A stretch of DNA of 13,377 bases from Rhodospirillaceae bacterium. Lineage in GTDB: Bacteria > Pseudomonadota > Alphaproteobacteria > Rhodospirillales > Magnetospirillaceae. Of this stretch, positions 1 to 7,015 are shown piece by piece. Each line of letters starts with the position of its first letter. The first letter of the stretch is position 1. The notes below the pieces were generated by a model. That model worked only from the letters and a program-made list of their open reading frames with translations, searched no databases and was not told the DNA's origin. The position numbers and the translations under genes were made by a program. The stretch lies in the NCBI GenBank assembly GCA_013349735.1, contig DUZC01000031.1:1-13377 (forward strand), written 5' to 3'.

Positions 1-404
1 AACAATCGATCGCGCTTGACCAAATCAATTTTGTTCAAGATCAGGGTCGCCCGCCGCTTGGCTTCGGTCAAACCGGCGACAATCCGACGGCAATCCTCGT
101 CCTCACCTTTTGAGGCATCAAGTACCAAAGCCGTCAGATCGGCGTCCGCCGCCTCGCTCCAGGCGGCACGAACCATCGCCCGTTCCAATCGGCGTTTAGG
201 CAGAAAGATGCCGGGGGTATCAATAAAAATTATCTGCGCATTAACGGATTCGGCCAGAGCAATGCCGAGAACTCTGCTTCGAGTGGTTTGAACCTTGGGC
301 GAGACAATCGACACCTTGGTTCCTACCAATTGGTTGACCAAGGTGGACTTGCCCGCATTTGGTGGCCCGACGATAGCGACAAAACCACACCGTTGTTCAT
401 TCAT
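1..404 (-). CDS. era: GTPase Era, N-terminal part (cut by window edge)
   Basis: Era is an essential small GTPase that binds the 3' end of 16S rRNA and helps mature the 30S ribosomal subunit. About 134 codons, covering most of the G domain, are present; the rest of the G domain and the KH RNA-binding domain lie beyond base 1. The G1 P-loop GPPNAGKST is at residues 13-21, the G2 threonine in VQTTR is near residue 41, the G3 DTPG is at 62-65, and the G4 NKID is at 124-127. The order and spacing are those of Era. The ATG at 404 overlaps the rnc stop as ATGA, which implies translational coupling. The rnc-era pair is conserved in many bacteria, and both products act on rRNA. There is no separate Shine-Dalgarno sequence, as expected for a coupled gene. 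The missing end is due to the window, not to a truncation that can be seen. Confidence 0.96.
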   Translation of the reverse strand, partial: MNEQRCGFVAIVGPPNAGKSTLVNQLVGTKVSIVSPKVQTTRSRVLGIALAESVNAQIIFIDTPGIFLPKRRLERAMVRAAWSEAADADLTALVLDASKGEDEDCRRIVAGLTEAKRRATLILNKIDLVKRDRL

Positions 405-1087
405 CCTTGGATTGTCCTTATCATCGTCTCAGCCGCCGCTTGCTCGGCCGCCCGTTTTGAACTGCCACGACCGGTAACGGCAGCAAAGCCATCAACAGTA
501 ACCGTCACCAAGAACACAGGCTCATGGGGTGGCCCTGTGACTTCCAGCGTTTTATAGTCCGGCAAGGCTTTACCCAATCCTTGCGCCCATTCCTGCAGTG
601 CTGTTTTCGCGTCCTTGGGTGGACTAATCGCCTCGTCCATAATCATCTGCCAATAGCGATGAATGATGGCCGCCGCAGGTGCGAGCCCCCCATCGGCAAA
701 GACCGCCCCCAGCACCGCTTCGCATGCATCGCCAAGCATGGTTAAATTTTGCCGTCCCCCGCCCTCTTCTTCCCCTTTGGAAAGCAGGAGCGCCCGGTCT
801 AAGCCCATGCTTAAAGCGACCCTGGCCACAGCCTCGCGACGCACCAGAGCGGCATGACGACGCGCCAGCGACCCCTCGCTCTCGTCAGGAAAGCGCGTAA
901 AAAGCATCTCTGCGACGACCAGGCCTAAAACACGGTCACCCAGGAACTCGAGCCGTTCATAGTCGCTTCTGCGCTTTGCCGCGCGACCGCCCCCGGTACT
1001 GGGATGAGTCAAAGCATCGGCCAACATTTCAGGGCGCTGGAATCGATAGCCCAGAGCCCCTAGCAACAGCTCATCTTTGCCGGCCAT
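401..1087 (-). CDS. rnc: Ribonuclease III
   Basis: This double-strand-specific endoribonuclease processes the rRNA precursor and many mRNAs, and acts as a dimer in the cytoplasm. Numbered from the ATG at 1087 (228 residues), the signature ERLEFLGDRVLG begins at residue 44. The expected metal ligands E44, E47, D51, D120 and E123 are all present, the last two in LGDACEAVLG. The C-terminal third is a double-stranded-RNA-binding domain ending in GSSKRAAEQAAAETMI. Length is normal. GDR instead of GDS in the signature is common in alphaproteobacteria. An in-frame TTG at 1096 would add three residues and overlap lepB by 8 bases. I prefer the ATG, which starts one base after the lepB TGA. No Shine-Dalgarno sequence is evident, so translation probably continues from lepB. 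The stop overlaps the era start. Confidence 0.95.
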   Translation of the reverse strand: MAGKDELLLGALGYRFQRPEMLADALTHPSTGGGRAAKRRSDYERLEFLGDRVLGLVVAEMLFTRFPDESEGSLARRHAALVRREAVARVALSMGLDRALLLSKGEEEGGGRQNLTMLGDACEAVLGAVFADGGLAPAAAIIHRYWQMIMDEAISPPKDAKTALQEWAQGLGKALPDYKTLEVTGPPHEPVFLVTVTVDGFAAVTGRGSSKRAAEQAAAETMIRTIQG

Positions 1088-1088
1088 T

Positions 1089-1808
1089 TCAGTCAATCAA
1101 GCTAAGAAACCGGGCCCATCGCGGCATGGAACTGTCGATGGAAAAGAAAATCAACTCGGCCCGGCCGACCAAATTTTCTTCCGGAACATAGCCAACAACA
1201 TTGAGGAAACGACTATCCTGCGAATTGTCCCGATTGTCGCCCATCATGAAATAGTGACCCGGAGGCACCACATATTCCGGCGTATTATCGGCGAACCCCT
1301 CAGTTCCCGGATATTCAATGATGCGATGCTCTCGGCCCTCAGGCAGAGTCTCGATAAATTGGGTATAAATTTGCGAGCCGCCACGCGGATCACGATCCAC
1401 ATAGTCTTCAATTTGGCGCCGCTCGGTCGGTTTGCCGTTTATATAAAGCACCCGATGAATGACCTGAATGTGATCATTGGGTAGCCCGATCACCCTTTTT
1501 ATGTAATCGGTCCGGTTGTCGGAAGGAACCTTGAACACCACCACATCGCCGCGTTTGGGCATATGGAACAGGACCCGACCATCAAATAGATGCAAAGAAA
1601 GCGGCATCGAGTGGCGCGAATATCCATAAGAATATTTTGAAACAAACAGGTAATCGCCAACCAATAAAGTTGGGACCATAGATTTAGAGGGAATATTGAA
1701 CGGCTCGAAGGCCAAAGTTCGCACGACGAGAGCGATGAGAATAGCGTAAGCGACCGTCTTAACCGTTTCGCCGATGCCGGATTGATTCTTTTTGCGTGAG
1801 CTGACCAT
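1089..1808 (-). CDS. lepB: Signal peptidase I
   Basis: This membrane-bound serine protease removes Sec and Tat signal peptides on the outer face of the cytoplasmic membrane. It has 239 residues. A short charged N terminus is followed by one membrane segment at about residues 16-34. Box B, PSKSMVPTL, carries the nucleophile Ser43. Box D, YIKRVIGLP, carries the general base Lys104. Box E is GDNRDNSQDSR near residue 197. The catalytic Ser/Lys dyad is therefore intact. The family in many bacteria has two membrane segments; this shorter one-segment form is usual in alphaproteobacteria. The ATG at 1808 has no clear Shine-Dalgarno sequence, and no other in-frame start lies just upstream. The 90-base gap behind it makes lepB-rnc-era a possible sub-operon. 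It is followed after one base by rnc. Confidence 0.96.
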   Translation of the reverse strand: MVSSRKKNQSGIGETVKTVAYAILIALVVRTLAFEPFNIPSKSMVPTLLVGDYLFVSKYSYGYSRHSMPLSLHLFDGRVLFHMPKRGDVVVFKVPSDNRTDYIKRVIGLPNDHIQVIHRVLYINGKPTERRQIEDYVDRDPRGGSQIYTQFIETLPEGREHRIIEYPGTEGFADNTPEYVVPPGHYFMMGDNRDNSQDSRFLNVVGYVPEENLVGRAELIFFSIDSSMPRWARFLSLID

Positions 1809-1898
1809 GAAGCCGCGATAAAAATGAGAGCCGAATTAAATTGGAAGGCTTTGCCCGTCGACAAAGGCCCCAGATCAAGCCCGACCCGGCCCCAACTG

Positions 1899-2315
1899 TC
1901 AAGTGTTGCCGGTGGCAAACCAAGCGGAAATCGTTACCACCGCCTCGGCCAGAGGAAATTCGTCGGTCATGCTCAGATCAATGCGCGCAACCATTCCCGA
2001 CGGCAGCAACTGCGCCAGTCGCGCCGCAGCCCCGCCGGAAAGCGCCAAAGTCGGCTGGCCAGTGGGTAAATTAATAACGGCGATATCGCGCCAATAAACC
2101 CCCTGGCGAAAACCAGTCCCCAAGGCCTTGGCGCAAGCCTCTTTCGCCGCATAGCGCTTGGCCAGGGTCGCCGCAAAACCGCTTTCCGCGCGCCGCAGGG
2201 CCTTGGCATGTTCTTCTGCTGTGAAAATACGTTTGATGAACCGCTCGCCAAACCGTTCCAGCGTGCGTTCGATGCGCCGAATATCGATGAGATCATTGCC
2301 CAAGCCCAGGATCAT
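1899..2315 (-). CDS. acpS: Holo-[acyl-carrier-protein] synthase
   Basis: AcpS transfers 4'-phosphopantetheine from coenzyme A to a serine of apo-ACP, making it active for fatty acid synthesis. The 138-residue protein opens with [13 protein letters not shown], whose Asp8 is the family's Mg2+ ligand. The second signature, [16 protein letters not shown], carries Glu59. [10 protein letters not shown] at residues 31-40 fits the usual helix between them. Length is typical of the trimeric AcpS type. The start ATG shares one base with the pdxJ stop (TGATG), so translation is probably coupled. The pdxJ-acpS pairing is common in proteobacteria. The final TGA lies inside the sequence TTGACA, which might also serve as a -35 element for lepB. 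Confidence 0.95.
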   Translation of the reverse strand: MILGLGNDLIDIRRIERTLERFGERFIKRIFTAEEHAKALRRAESGFAATLAKRYAAKEACAKALGTGFRQGVYWRDIAVINLPTGQPTLALSGGAAARLAQLLPSGMVARIDLSMTDEFPLAEAVVTISAWFATGNT

Positions 2316-3040
2316 CAGCCCTGTCTCGCCCGATCGATCACGATACGCATATGGCGAATGGCCTGATCAAAACCAATGAAAATGGCCTCACCCACCAGAA
2401 AATGCCCAATATTCAATTCTGCGATTGAAGGAATAGCCGCTATTGGTCCCACCGTTTCAAAGGACAGTCCATGACCGGCATGACATTCCAATCCCAATCT
2501 TGCCGCTGCACCGGCGGCCTCGACAATCCTGGCCAATTCCCGTTCTCTGCGGTGGTCAGGTGCGTCGCAATAAGCCCCGGTATGCAATTCCACAACCGGC
2601 GCACCAAGGGCGTGGGCGGCCTCGATTTGGCGCAAATCTGGCTCAATAAAAAGCGAGACTCGAATTCCTGCCTCTAACAATGCGCCCACCAGCGGACGCA
2701 GCCGGGCGAGGCCGCCAAAAACATCAAGCCCCCCTTCGGTTGTTCGCTCTTCCCGGCGTTCAGGAACAATGCAGGCGGCATGCGGACGATAGCGCAAGGC
2801 CAGTTCAAGCATTTCAGCGGTCGCGGCCATTTCCAAATTTAAAGGCAAATCTATATGTTCAAGCAGACGCTGGATGTCGTTTTCACTGATATGACGGCGA
2901 TCTTCCCGCAAATGGGCGGTGATCCCATTGGCGCCAGCTGCCGCCGCGACACAGGCAGCACGAACCGGGTCGGGATGGATACCCCCCCGGGCATTGCGGA
3001 TCGTGGCAACGTGATCAATGTTAATACCCAAACGAATCAT
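2315..3040 (-). CDS. pdxJ: Pyridoxine 5'-phosphate synthase
   Basis: PdxJ condenses 1-deoxyxylulose 5-phosphate with 3-amino-2-oxopropyl phosphate to form pyridoxine 5'-phosphate, the last ring-forming step of the DXP-dependent vitamin B6 route. From the ATG at 3040 it has 241 residues in a TIM barrel and begins [20 protein letters not shown], a hallmark of the family. The expected catalytic residues are His43 in [11 protein letters not shown], Glu70 in LNLEMAAT and His190 in HAGHGL. An in-frame start 30 bases upstream at 3070 would overlap the end of rel. The start at 3040 is better because it matches the conserved N terminus and follows a weak AGGTG ribosome site. The gene lies 10 bases after rel and overlaps acpS by one base. 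Confidence 0.96.
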   Translation of the reverse strand: MIRLGINIDHVATIRNARGGIHPDPVRAACVAAAAGANGITAHLREDRRHISENDIQRLLEHIDLPLNLEMAATAEMLELALRYRPHAACIVPERREERTTEGGLDVFGGLARLRPLVGALLEAGIRVSLFIEPDLRQIEAAHALGAPVVELHTGAYCDAPDHRRERELARIVEAAGAAARLGLECHAGHGLSFETVGPIAAIPSIAELNIGHFLVGEAIFIGFDQAIRHMRIVIDRARQG

Positions 3041-3050
3041 CAGCCGACAC

Positions 3051-5204
3051 CTAACTCTTGGCCCGCTCAACCGAGCTGATAATGGGACTAGCCCGCAACG
3101 CGGCTATAATGTTGGTTAAATGCTTCACGTTACGAACCTCAATATCAACAATTATTTCATAAAAATCTGAATTACGATTTGTTATTTTAAGATTGGATAT
3201 GTTTCCAAGATTTTTAGTAATTACTATTGATATATTTCCAAGACTACCCTCTTCATTAGCCACCACTAAAAATATGCGCCCAACATGCAAATCATGTTCA
3301 TCCGAGGCATTCCCCCAGGACAGGTCCAACCAACGCTCGGGTGTTTCCGCGAATTGTTCAAGACTGTCGCAGTCAATCGTATGAATTGTTACGCCTTTGC
3401 CAGTGGCGACAATTCCCACAATTCGATCCCCCGGCAATGGATGACAGCAACCGGCGAAATGCATGGCCATCCCCGGTATCAAGCCTCGAATCGGTGCGGT
3501 CATTCCGGGCTTTACCCGGTTCCGTTTTTGCGCGAGTTGGCTGTCAGTCAGCGCCAGGCTAGCCTTCTGCTGTTCAGCCTTAAGCTGCGGATAGACCGCG
3601 GCCACCACATCGCGACCGGAAAAATGCCCTTCGCCGACCAGCGCAACCAGATCTTCACCGCTGGACACTTTGAAGATTTTCAGCACACCTTCCAGTGCCT
3701 TCTCGGTAAATTCATAACCCTCTTGCTTAAAGGCTCGGTTCAAGATTGCCTGTCCAAGATTGACATATTGGCTGCGCTGCTGGGTCCTGATGAACCGACG
3801 AATTCTTGCCCTGGCCTTGCCCGTAATAACAAAACGTTCCCAGGTCGGATTGGGGGTCTGGGCCTTGGATGTAATAATTTCGACCTGATCGCCGTTGTTT
3901 AACGGCGTTCGCAACGGCATCATGCGGCTATTGATTTTTGCCCCCACACAGGCATCGCCGACTTCCGAGTGAACCGCGTAAGCGAAATCCACCGGGCAAG
4001 CCCCCCGTGGCAGAGCAATCAAATCACCACGGGGCGTGAAACAGAAGACCTGATCCTGGAACATCTCAAGCCGGGTATGCTCAAGAAACTCTTCGGGATT
4101 CGAAGCATGTTCCATGATATCGAGTAGTTCACGCAGCCAACGATATTGCTTACCATCCGCCGGCCGTTGACCCTGCTTATAGGACCAGTGTGCCGCCACC
4201 CCTAATTCAGAAATTTCGTGCATTTCCTCGGTACGGATCTGCATTTCAATCCGATGCCGTTCCGGACCGAACACCCCGGTATGCAACGACCTATAGCCAT
4301 TCGGCTTTGGAACCGAGATGTAGTCTTTGAAACGATTGGGCACCATCGGATACTGGCTGTGGATGACGCCCAGCGCGCGGTAGCAATCCTCCACCGACGC
4401 GACCTGAACCCGAAAGGCCATAATGTCCGAGAGCTGCTCGAAAGCCACATTCTTGAGCTGCATCTTACGCCAAATGGAATAGGGCGTTTTTTCTCGTCCC
4501 GACACCACCGCCTCTACCCCGGCCTCGCTCAGGGTCCGACGCAATTCATCAAGAATACGGCCAATCAGATCACCGCCCTTCTCGCGCAAGAAATTAAGAC
4601 GCGCCACCAGAGAGTCCCGGACATCCGGGTGCAGTTCGGCGAAGGCCATATCCTCCAACTCGATCTTTACTTCCTGAAAACCGATGCGCTCGGCCAGAGG
4701 GGCATAGATTTCCATCGTCTCCAGCGCTATGCGCCGGCGCTTGTCTGGCTTAGCGATGTAGCGGAGCGTCCGCATATTGTGAACCCGGTCCGCCAATTTT
4801 ATCAGCAAAACCCGGATATCTTCAGACATAGCCAGAACCAGCTTTCGAAAGTTCTCGGCCTGTTTGGACTGATCGGACTGCAATTCCAATCGTGACAGTT
4901 TGGTCACGCCATCGACCATTCGGGCGATTTCCGGACCGAACATCTTGCTGACATCCGTCAGCGTCGCCGGCGTATCTTCAATCGTGTCATGTAAGAGCGC
5001 GGTGACAATCGAAGCCGAGTCGAGCTTATAGCGCGTTAAAATGCCAGCCACTTCGATCGGATGAGAAAAATAGGAATCGCCCGAGGCCCGCAGCTGCGAA
5101 CCATGCATTTTCATAGCGAAAACATAGGCTCGGTTAAGGATGTCCTCGTCAGCGCCTGGATCATAGGACTTAACCCGCTCGACCAGTTCAAACTGACGCA
5201 TCAT
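3051..5204 (-). CDS. rel: Bifunctional (p)ppGpp synthetase/hydrolase (Rel/SpoT type)
   Basis: This enzyme makes and degrades the stringent-response alarmone (p)ppGpp. From the ATG at 5204 it has 717 residues. The N-terminal HD hydrolase retains His48, His72-Asp73 in LLHDTIEDT and Asp139 in LADRVHNM. The synthetase has [13 protein letters not shown] (237-249) and [19 protein letters not shown] (291-309). RFKD is the RXKD motif of bifunctional enzymes. A TGS domain (about 386-446), a conserved double cysteine in [10 protein letters not shown] (586-587) and a C-terminal ACT domain (about 645-717) follow. Both activities look intact. A TTG at 5237 would add 11 unconserved residues; [11 protein letters not shown] is the usual start. 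The 3' coding part for the ACT domain is unusually AT-rich. It sits between rpoZ and pdxJ, as in related bacteria; rpoZ with rel/spoT is a very widespread pairing. It could equally be named spoT or rsh. Confidence 0.96.
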   Translation of the reverse strand: MMRQFELVERVKSYDPGADEDILNRAYVFAMKMHGSQLRASGDSYFSHPIEVAGILTRYKLDSASIVTALLHDTIEDTPATLTDVSKMFGPEIARMVDGVTKLSRLELQSDQSKQAENFRKLVLAMSEDIRVLLIKLADRVHNMRTLRYIAKPDKRRRIALETMEIYAPLAERIGFQEVKIELEDMAFAELHPDVRDSLVARLNFLREKGGDLIGRILDELRRTLSEAGVEAVVSGREKTPYSIWRKMQLKNVAFEQLSDIMAFRVQVASVEDCYRALGVIHSQYPMVPNRFKDYISVPKPNGYRSLHTGVFGPERHRIEMQIRTEEMHEISELGVAAHWSYKQGQRPADGKQYRWLRELLDIMEHASNPEEFLEHTRLEMFQDQVFCFTPRGDLIALPRGACPVDFAYAVHSEVGDACVGAKINSRMMPLRTPLNNGDQVEIITSKAQTPNPTWERFVITGKARARIRRFIRTQQRSQYVNLGQAILNRAFKQEGYEFTEKALEGVLKIFKVSSGEDLVALVGEGHFSGRDVVAAVYPQLKAEQQKASLALTDSQLAQKRNRVKPGMTAPIRGLIPGMAMHFAGCCHPLPGDRIVGIVATGKGVTIHTIDCDSLEQFAETPERWLDLSWGNASDEHDLHVGRIFLVVANEEGSLGNISIVITKNLGNISNLKITNRNSDFYEIIVDIEVRNVKHLTNIIAALRASPIISSVERAKS

Positions 5205-5227
5205 GGCCGAACGTCCGGCAACAGGTC

Positions 5228-5246
5228 GGCTCGGCAAAGCCGAACC
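5228..5246 (-). promoter_or_regulatory. Hairpin in the leader just upstream of rel
   Basis: Read on the minus strand, GGTTCGGC, a TTT loop and GCCGAGCC form an 8-pair stem that includes one G-U wobble in RNA. It ends 23 bases before the rel ATG. There is no run of T after it, so it is not a classic terminator. It might affect rel translation, slow ribosomes, or protect the mRNA. The pairing is visible in the sequence; the role is inference. Confidence 0.45.
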
Positions 5247-5270
5247 TTGCGTTTAGTCACATTAAATTCT

Positions 5271-5303
5271 GGTGCGGCAGCAGCGCGCATGATCTGCCGC
5301 ACC
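5271..5303 (-). promoter_or_regulatory. Strong hairpin in the rpoZ-rel gap
   Basis: A perfect 10-base inverted repeat, GGTGCGGCAG and CTGCCGCACC, flanks a 13-base loop containing GCGCGC. It starts 9 bases after the rpoZ stop. On the minus strand it is followed by AGAATTTAATG, which is AT-rich but not a T-run, so full termination seems unlikely. It may be an mRNA processing or stabilising structure, or a partial terminator that sets the rpoZ to rel ratio. No second copy was seen in the window, so there is no evidence that it is a REP-type repeat. Confidence 0.55.
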
Positions 5304-5312
5304 CTTTCAATC

Positions 5313-5705
5313 CTAAATCTCGTCTACACCACCGATGTCGCTATCGAGATCGGCACCGTCCTCAAGAATGGTCAATCCATCCTCAGCCAGCTCTTCGTCA
5401 AACGCCACACCGCCACCATCAAGACCAAGATCCTGCGCAACCATCACATCGATCTCATCTTCTTCCGGTTCGTCAACCTCGACATGCTTCTGCAGCCCTT
5501 GCACCAAGGAATTACGAAGAATGCCCAAATCGACAGTCTCCTCGGCGATTTCGCGCAAAGCCACAACCGGATTCTTGTCATTATCCCGTGGTACGGTCAA
5601 ACGACCGCCTGAGGAAATATCTCTTGCCCGCTGCCCCGCTACCATGACCAGCTCAAAACGGTTTGGTACCTGCAGCACGCAATCTTCAACTGTAACCCGG
5701 GCCAT
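5313..5705 (-). CDS. rpoZ: DNA-directed RNA polymerase subunit omega
   Basis: Omega is the small subunit that binds beta-prime and helps assemble RNA polymerase; in several proteobacteria it is also part of a (p)ppGpp site. From the ATG at 5705 it has 130 residues and begins [31 protein letters not shown] and the helix [13 protein letters not shown] follow, all conserved in the family. The tail from about residue 80 is long and acidic, a form usual in alphaproteobacteria. A start 15 bases further up at 5720 is possible, but GGAG lies 9 bases before 5705 and the conserved protein starts there. A promoter is visible just upstream. The next gene is rel, so the polymerase subunit and the alarmone enzyme are probably co-transcribed. 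Confidence 0.95.
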   Translation of the reverse strand: MARVTVEDCVLQVPNRFELVMVAGQRARDISSGGRLTVPRDNDKNPVVALREIAEETVDLGILRNSLVQGLQKHVEVDEPEEDEIDVMVAQDLGLDGGGVAFDEELAEDGLTILEDGADLDSDIGGVDEI

Positions 5706-5742
5706 GCACTGACACTCCAATCTTCAAGCAGAATCGTTAGGA

Positions 5743-5771
5743 TATATATTTTCTTGCGCCCACGAAAGCAA
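5743..5771 (-). promoter_or_regulatory. Predicted promoter of rpoZ and the downstream operon
   Basis: On the minus strand a -35-like TTGCTT (5766-5771), a 17-base spacer and a -10-like TATATA (5743-5748) face rpoZ. This predicts a leader of about 30 bases that includes the GGAG ribosome site. The bases just after the -10, TCCTAACGATTC, are nearly identical to those after the predicted NYN-gene promoter. This is read by eye; no transcription start is known. Confidence 0.5.
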
Positions 5772-5791
5772 GGACATGACGCAGCAGGAAT

Positions 5792-5812
5792 AAAGCCCGC
5801 AGCCGCAGCTTT
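5792..5812 (-). terminator. Possible weak terminator after folK
   Basis: Five bases after the folK stop, the minus strand reads AAAGCTGC, loop GGCT, then GCGGGCTTT. This pairs as an 8-base stem with one bulged G and a G-U pair. ATTCC follows the stem, so the T-run is short and broken. It may be a leaky terminator between folK and rpoZ. Confidence 0.3.
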
Positions 5813-5816
5813 CCCT

Positions 5817-6338
5817 TCAAATTGACTGAACCGGTAAAATCTTCTGCCCGACAGGCAAATCAGCGATCAGTTGCCGCAATGGCTTCTTGCTTCTCGGATG
5901 GCTCCAGGCGGGGGCAATCTCAGATAAGGGCAACAGCACAAAAGCCCGTTGATCCAGGCGCGGATGAGGCAGGATCAACGGCATCCCGTCCCCTGTCACT
6001 TCGCGCCCATAGGCCAGCAGATCCAAATCAAGGGTGCGTGGCGCATTGCTTACTGAACGCACCCGACCGAACGCATCTTCAATGGTGTGCAAGAGGGCAA
6101 GCAGCGCTTGAGGTGGCAACTTACTGTCAATAGCGGCAACCGCGTTGACAAACCAAGGGTCCTCCGTTGCCGGAACCGGCTGGGTAAGCCAAAATTGGGA
6201 ACAGCGCACTATCCTTCCGCCGTCCCTTTCAAGCCATTTAAGGGCCAGTTTGAGCGTTTCCTCGGGCCCCCCAAACTGGCTCGGCAAGTTTGCGCCAAGT
6301 CCAATCAGGATTAGGTCATCATCGATGGTGTAAGGCAT
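5817..6338 (-). CDS. folK: 6-hydroxymethyl-7,8-dihydropterin pyrophosphokinase
   Basis: HPPK transfers pyrophosphate from ATP to 6-hydroxymethyl-7,8-dihydropterin, giving the pterin substrate of dihydropteroate synthase in folate synthesis. The 173-residue protein contains LIGLGANLPS near the N terminus, the substrate loop FVNAV (63-67), the Mg2+-binding RTLDLDLLAYG (Asp104 and Asp106) and HPRLDQRAFVLLPL from residue 125. All family motifs are present, length is normal, and it is a stand-alone enzyme rather than a FolB-FolK or FolK-FolP fusion. The ATG at 6338 has a good AGAGG ribosome site 6 bases upstream. It is divergent from the NYN gene across a 98-base spacer and upstream of rpoZ on the same strand, but the gap to rpoZ holds its own promoter. 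Confidence 0.95.
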   Translation of the reverse strand: MPYTIDDDLILIGLGANLPSQFGGPEETLKLALKWLERDGGRIVRCSQFWLTQPVPATEDPWFVNAVAAIDSKLPPQALLALLHTIEDAFGRVRSVSNAPRTLDLDLLAYGREVTGDGMPLILPHPRLDQRAFVLLPLSEIAPAWSHPRSKKPLRQLIADLPVGQKILPVQSI

Positions 6339-6375
6339 CCAGTCCTCTTGCGTTTCTTATTTGTTAGGTATAGCT

Positions 6376-6405
6376 TTCACTTTTTTAACGGGTCGTATCT
6401 ATAAA
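6376..6405 (+). promoter_or_regulatory. Predicted promoter of the NYN-UDG pair
   Basis: TTCACT (6376-6381) as -35 and TATAAA (6400-6405) as -10, 18 bases apart, face the NYN gene. The predicted leader is about 25 bases. The -10 overlaps a possible folK -10 on the other strand (TATAGA at 6398-6403, with TTTAAA at 6421-6426), so the two directions may compete. The call is by eye. Confidence 0.4.
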
Positions 6406-6416
6406 TCGTAACGATT
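6404..6416. promoter_or_regulatory. Operator-like palindrome AATCGTAACGATT
   Basis: Two 6-base half sites, AATCGT and ACGATT, are perfect inverted repeats around one central A. The site lies at the end of the predicted NYN-gene -10 and its start point, inside the divergent folK/NYN spacer. Such a position suits a repressor site, or a symmetric part of the promoter itself. The rpoZ promoter has a nearly identical but less symmetric copy. The binding partner is unknown. Confidence 0.35.
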
Positions 6417-6436
6417 CATGTTTAAAGCGAGATATC

Positions 6437-7015
6437 ATGACAATGGTTTTTTATTCTCAAGAGCGAGTCGGTCTTTTTATTGACGGGTCAAATCTTTACG
6501 CTGCTGCAAGAGCATTAAATTTTGACATTGACTACAAAAGACTCCTTGAACTTTTTGCTAAAAAGGGACGATTAATTCGCGCATTCTATTACACTGCTCT
6601 TGTTGAAGATCAGGAGTACTCGCCGATTCGGCCACTCGTCGACTGGTTGGATTACAATGGCTACACCATGGTAACCAAACCCACCAAGGAATTCACGGAT
6701 GCGACGGGGCGGCGCAAAATTAAAGGAAATATGGATATCGAATTGGCGATTGACGTCATGGAAATGGCTCAATATCTCGATCATGTCGTGCTTTTTTCCG
6801 GCGATGGCGATTTTCGGCGGCTCGTTGAAGCCGTCCAACGCAAAGGCGTTCGCGTGACCGTCGTCAGCACTGTTCGCTCGCAACCGCCGATGGTGGCCGA
6901 TGAGTTGCGGCGTCAAGCCGATACCTTCGTCGAATTGCTTGACCTGGAAGAAGCGATCGCCCGCAGCACCCCCCCGCACCGTGACGAACCTGGTTTTGAA
7001 GATTTTGATGACTGA
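6437..7015 (+). CDS. NYN domain protein, LabA/DUF88 family (predicted nuclease)
   Basis: This 192-residue protein is a NYN (PIN-like) domain of the LabA/DUF88 group, a family predicted to cut RNA; the exact substrate is unknown. The acidic residues expected in the active site are present: Asp16 in FIDGSNLY, Asp100 in GNMDIELAIDV, and Asp123 and Asp125 in FSGDGDFRRLV. The tail from about residue 175 is short and acidic, ending DEPGFEDFDD. A second ATG at 6443 is an equally possible start; neither has a strong ribosome site. The stop overlaps the UDG start by 8 bases, so the two are probably translated together. The first 60 or so codons are AT-rich (TTA, AGA, CGA), unlike the rest of the gene. 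The family assignment is firm; its role here is not. Confidence 0.88.
   Translation: MTMVFYSQERVGLFIDGSNLYAAARALNFDIDYKRLLELFAKKGRLIRAFYYTALVEDQEYSPIRPLVDWLDYNGYTMVTKPTKEFTDATGRRKIKGNMDIELAIDVMEMAQYLDHVVLFSGDGDFRRLVEAVQRKGVRVTVVSTVRSQPPMVADELRRQADTFVELLDLEEAIARSTPPHRDEPGFEDFDD

Noticed and set aside
401..1087. GDR instead of GDS in the RNase III signature as a catalytic defect
   Set aside because: The metal-binding acidic residues are intact, and the arginine variant is usual in alphaproteobacterial enzymes.
1088..1096. TTG at 1096 as the rnc start
   Set aside because: It adds three unconserved residues and overlaps lepB; the ATG at 1087 directly after the lepB stop is simpler. It cannot be fully excluded.
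3285..3902. Plus-strand reading frame of 205 codons opposite rel
   Set aside because: It lies wholly within rel, contains no family motif and has no promoter or ribosome site of note.
5205..5237. TTG at 5237 as the rel start
   Set aside because: The extra 11 residues are not part of the conserved protein, and the start codon lies inside the hairpin at 5228-5246.
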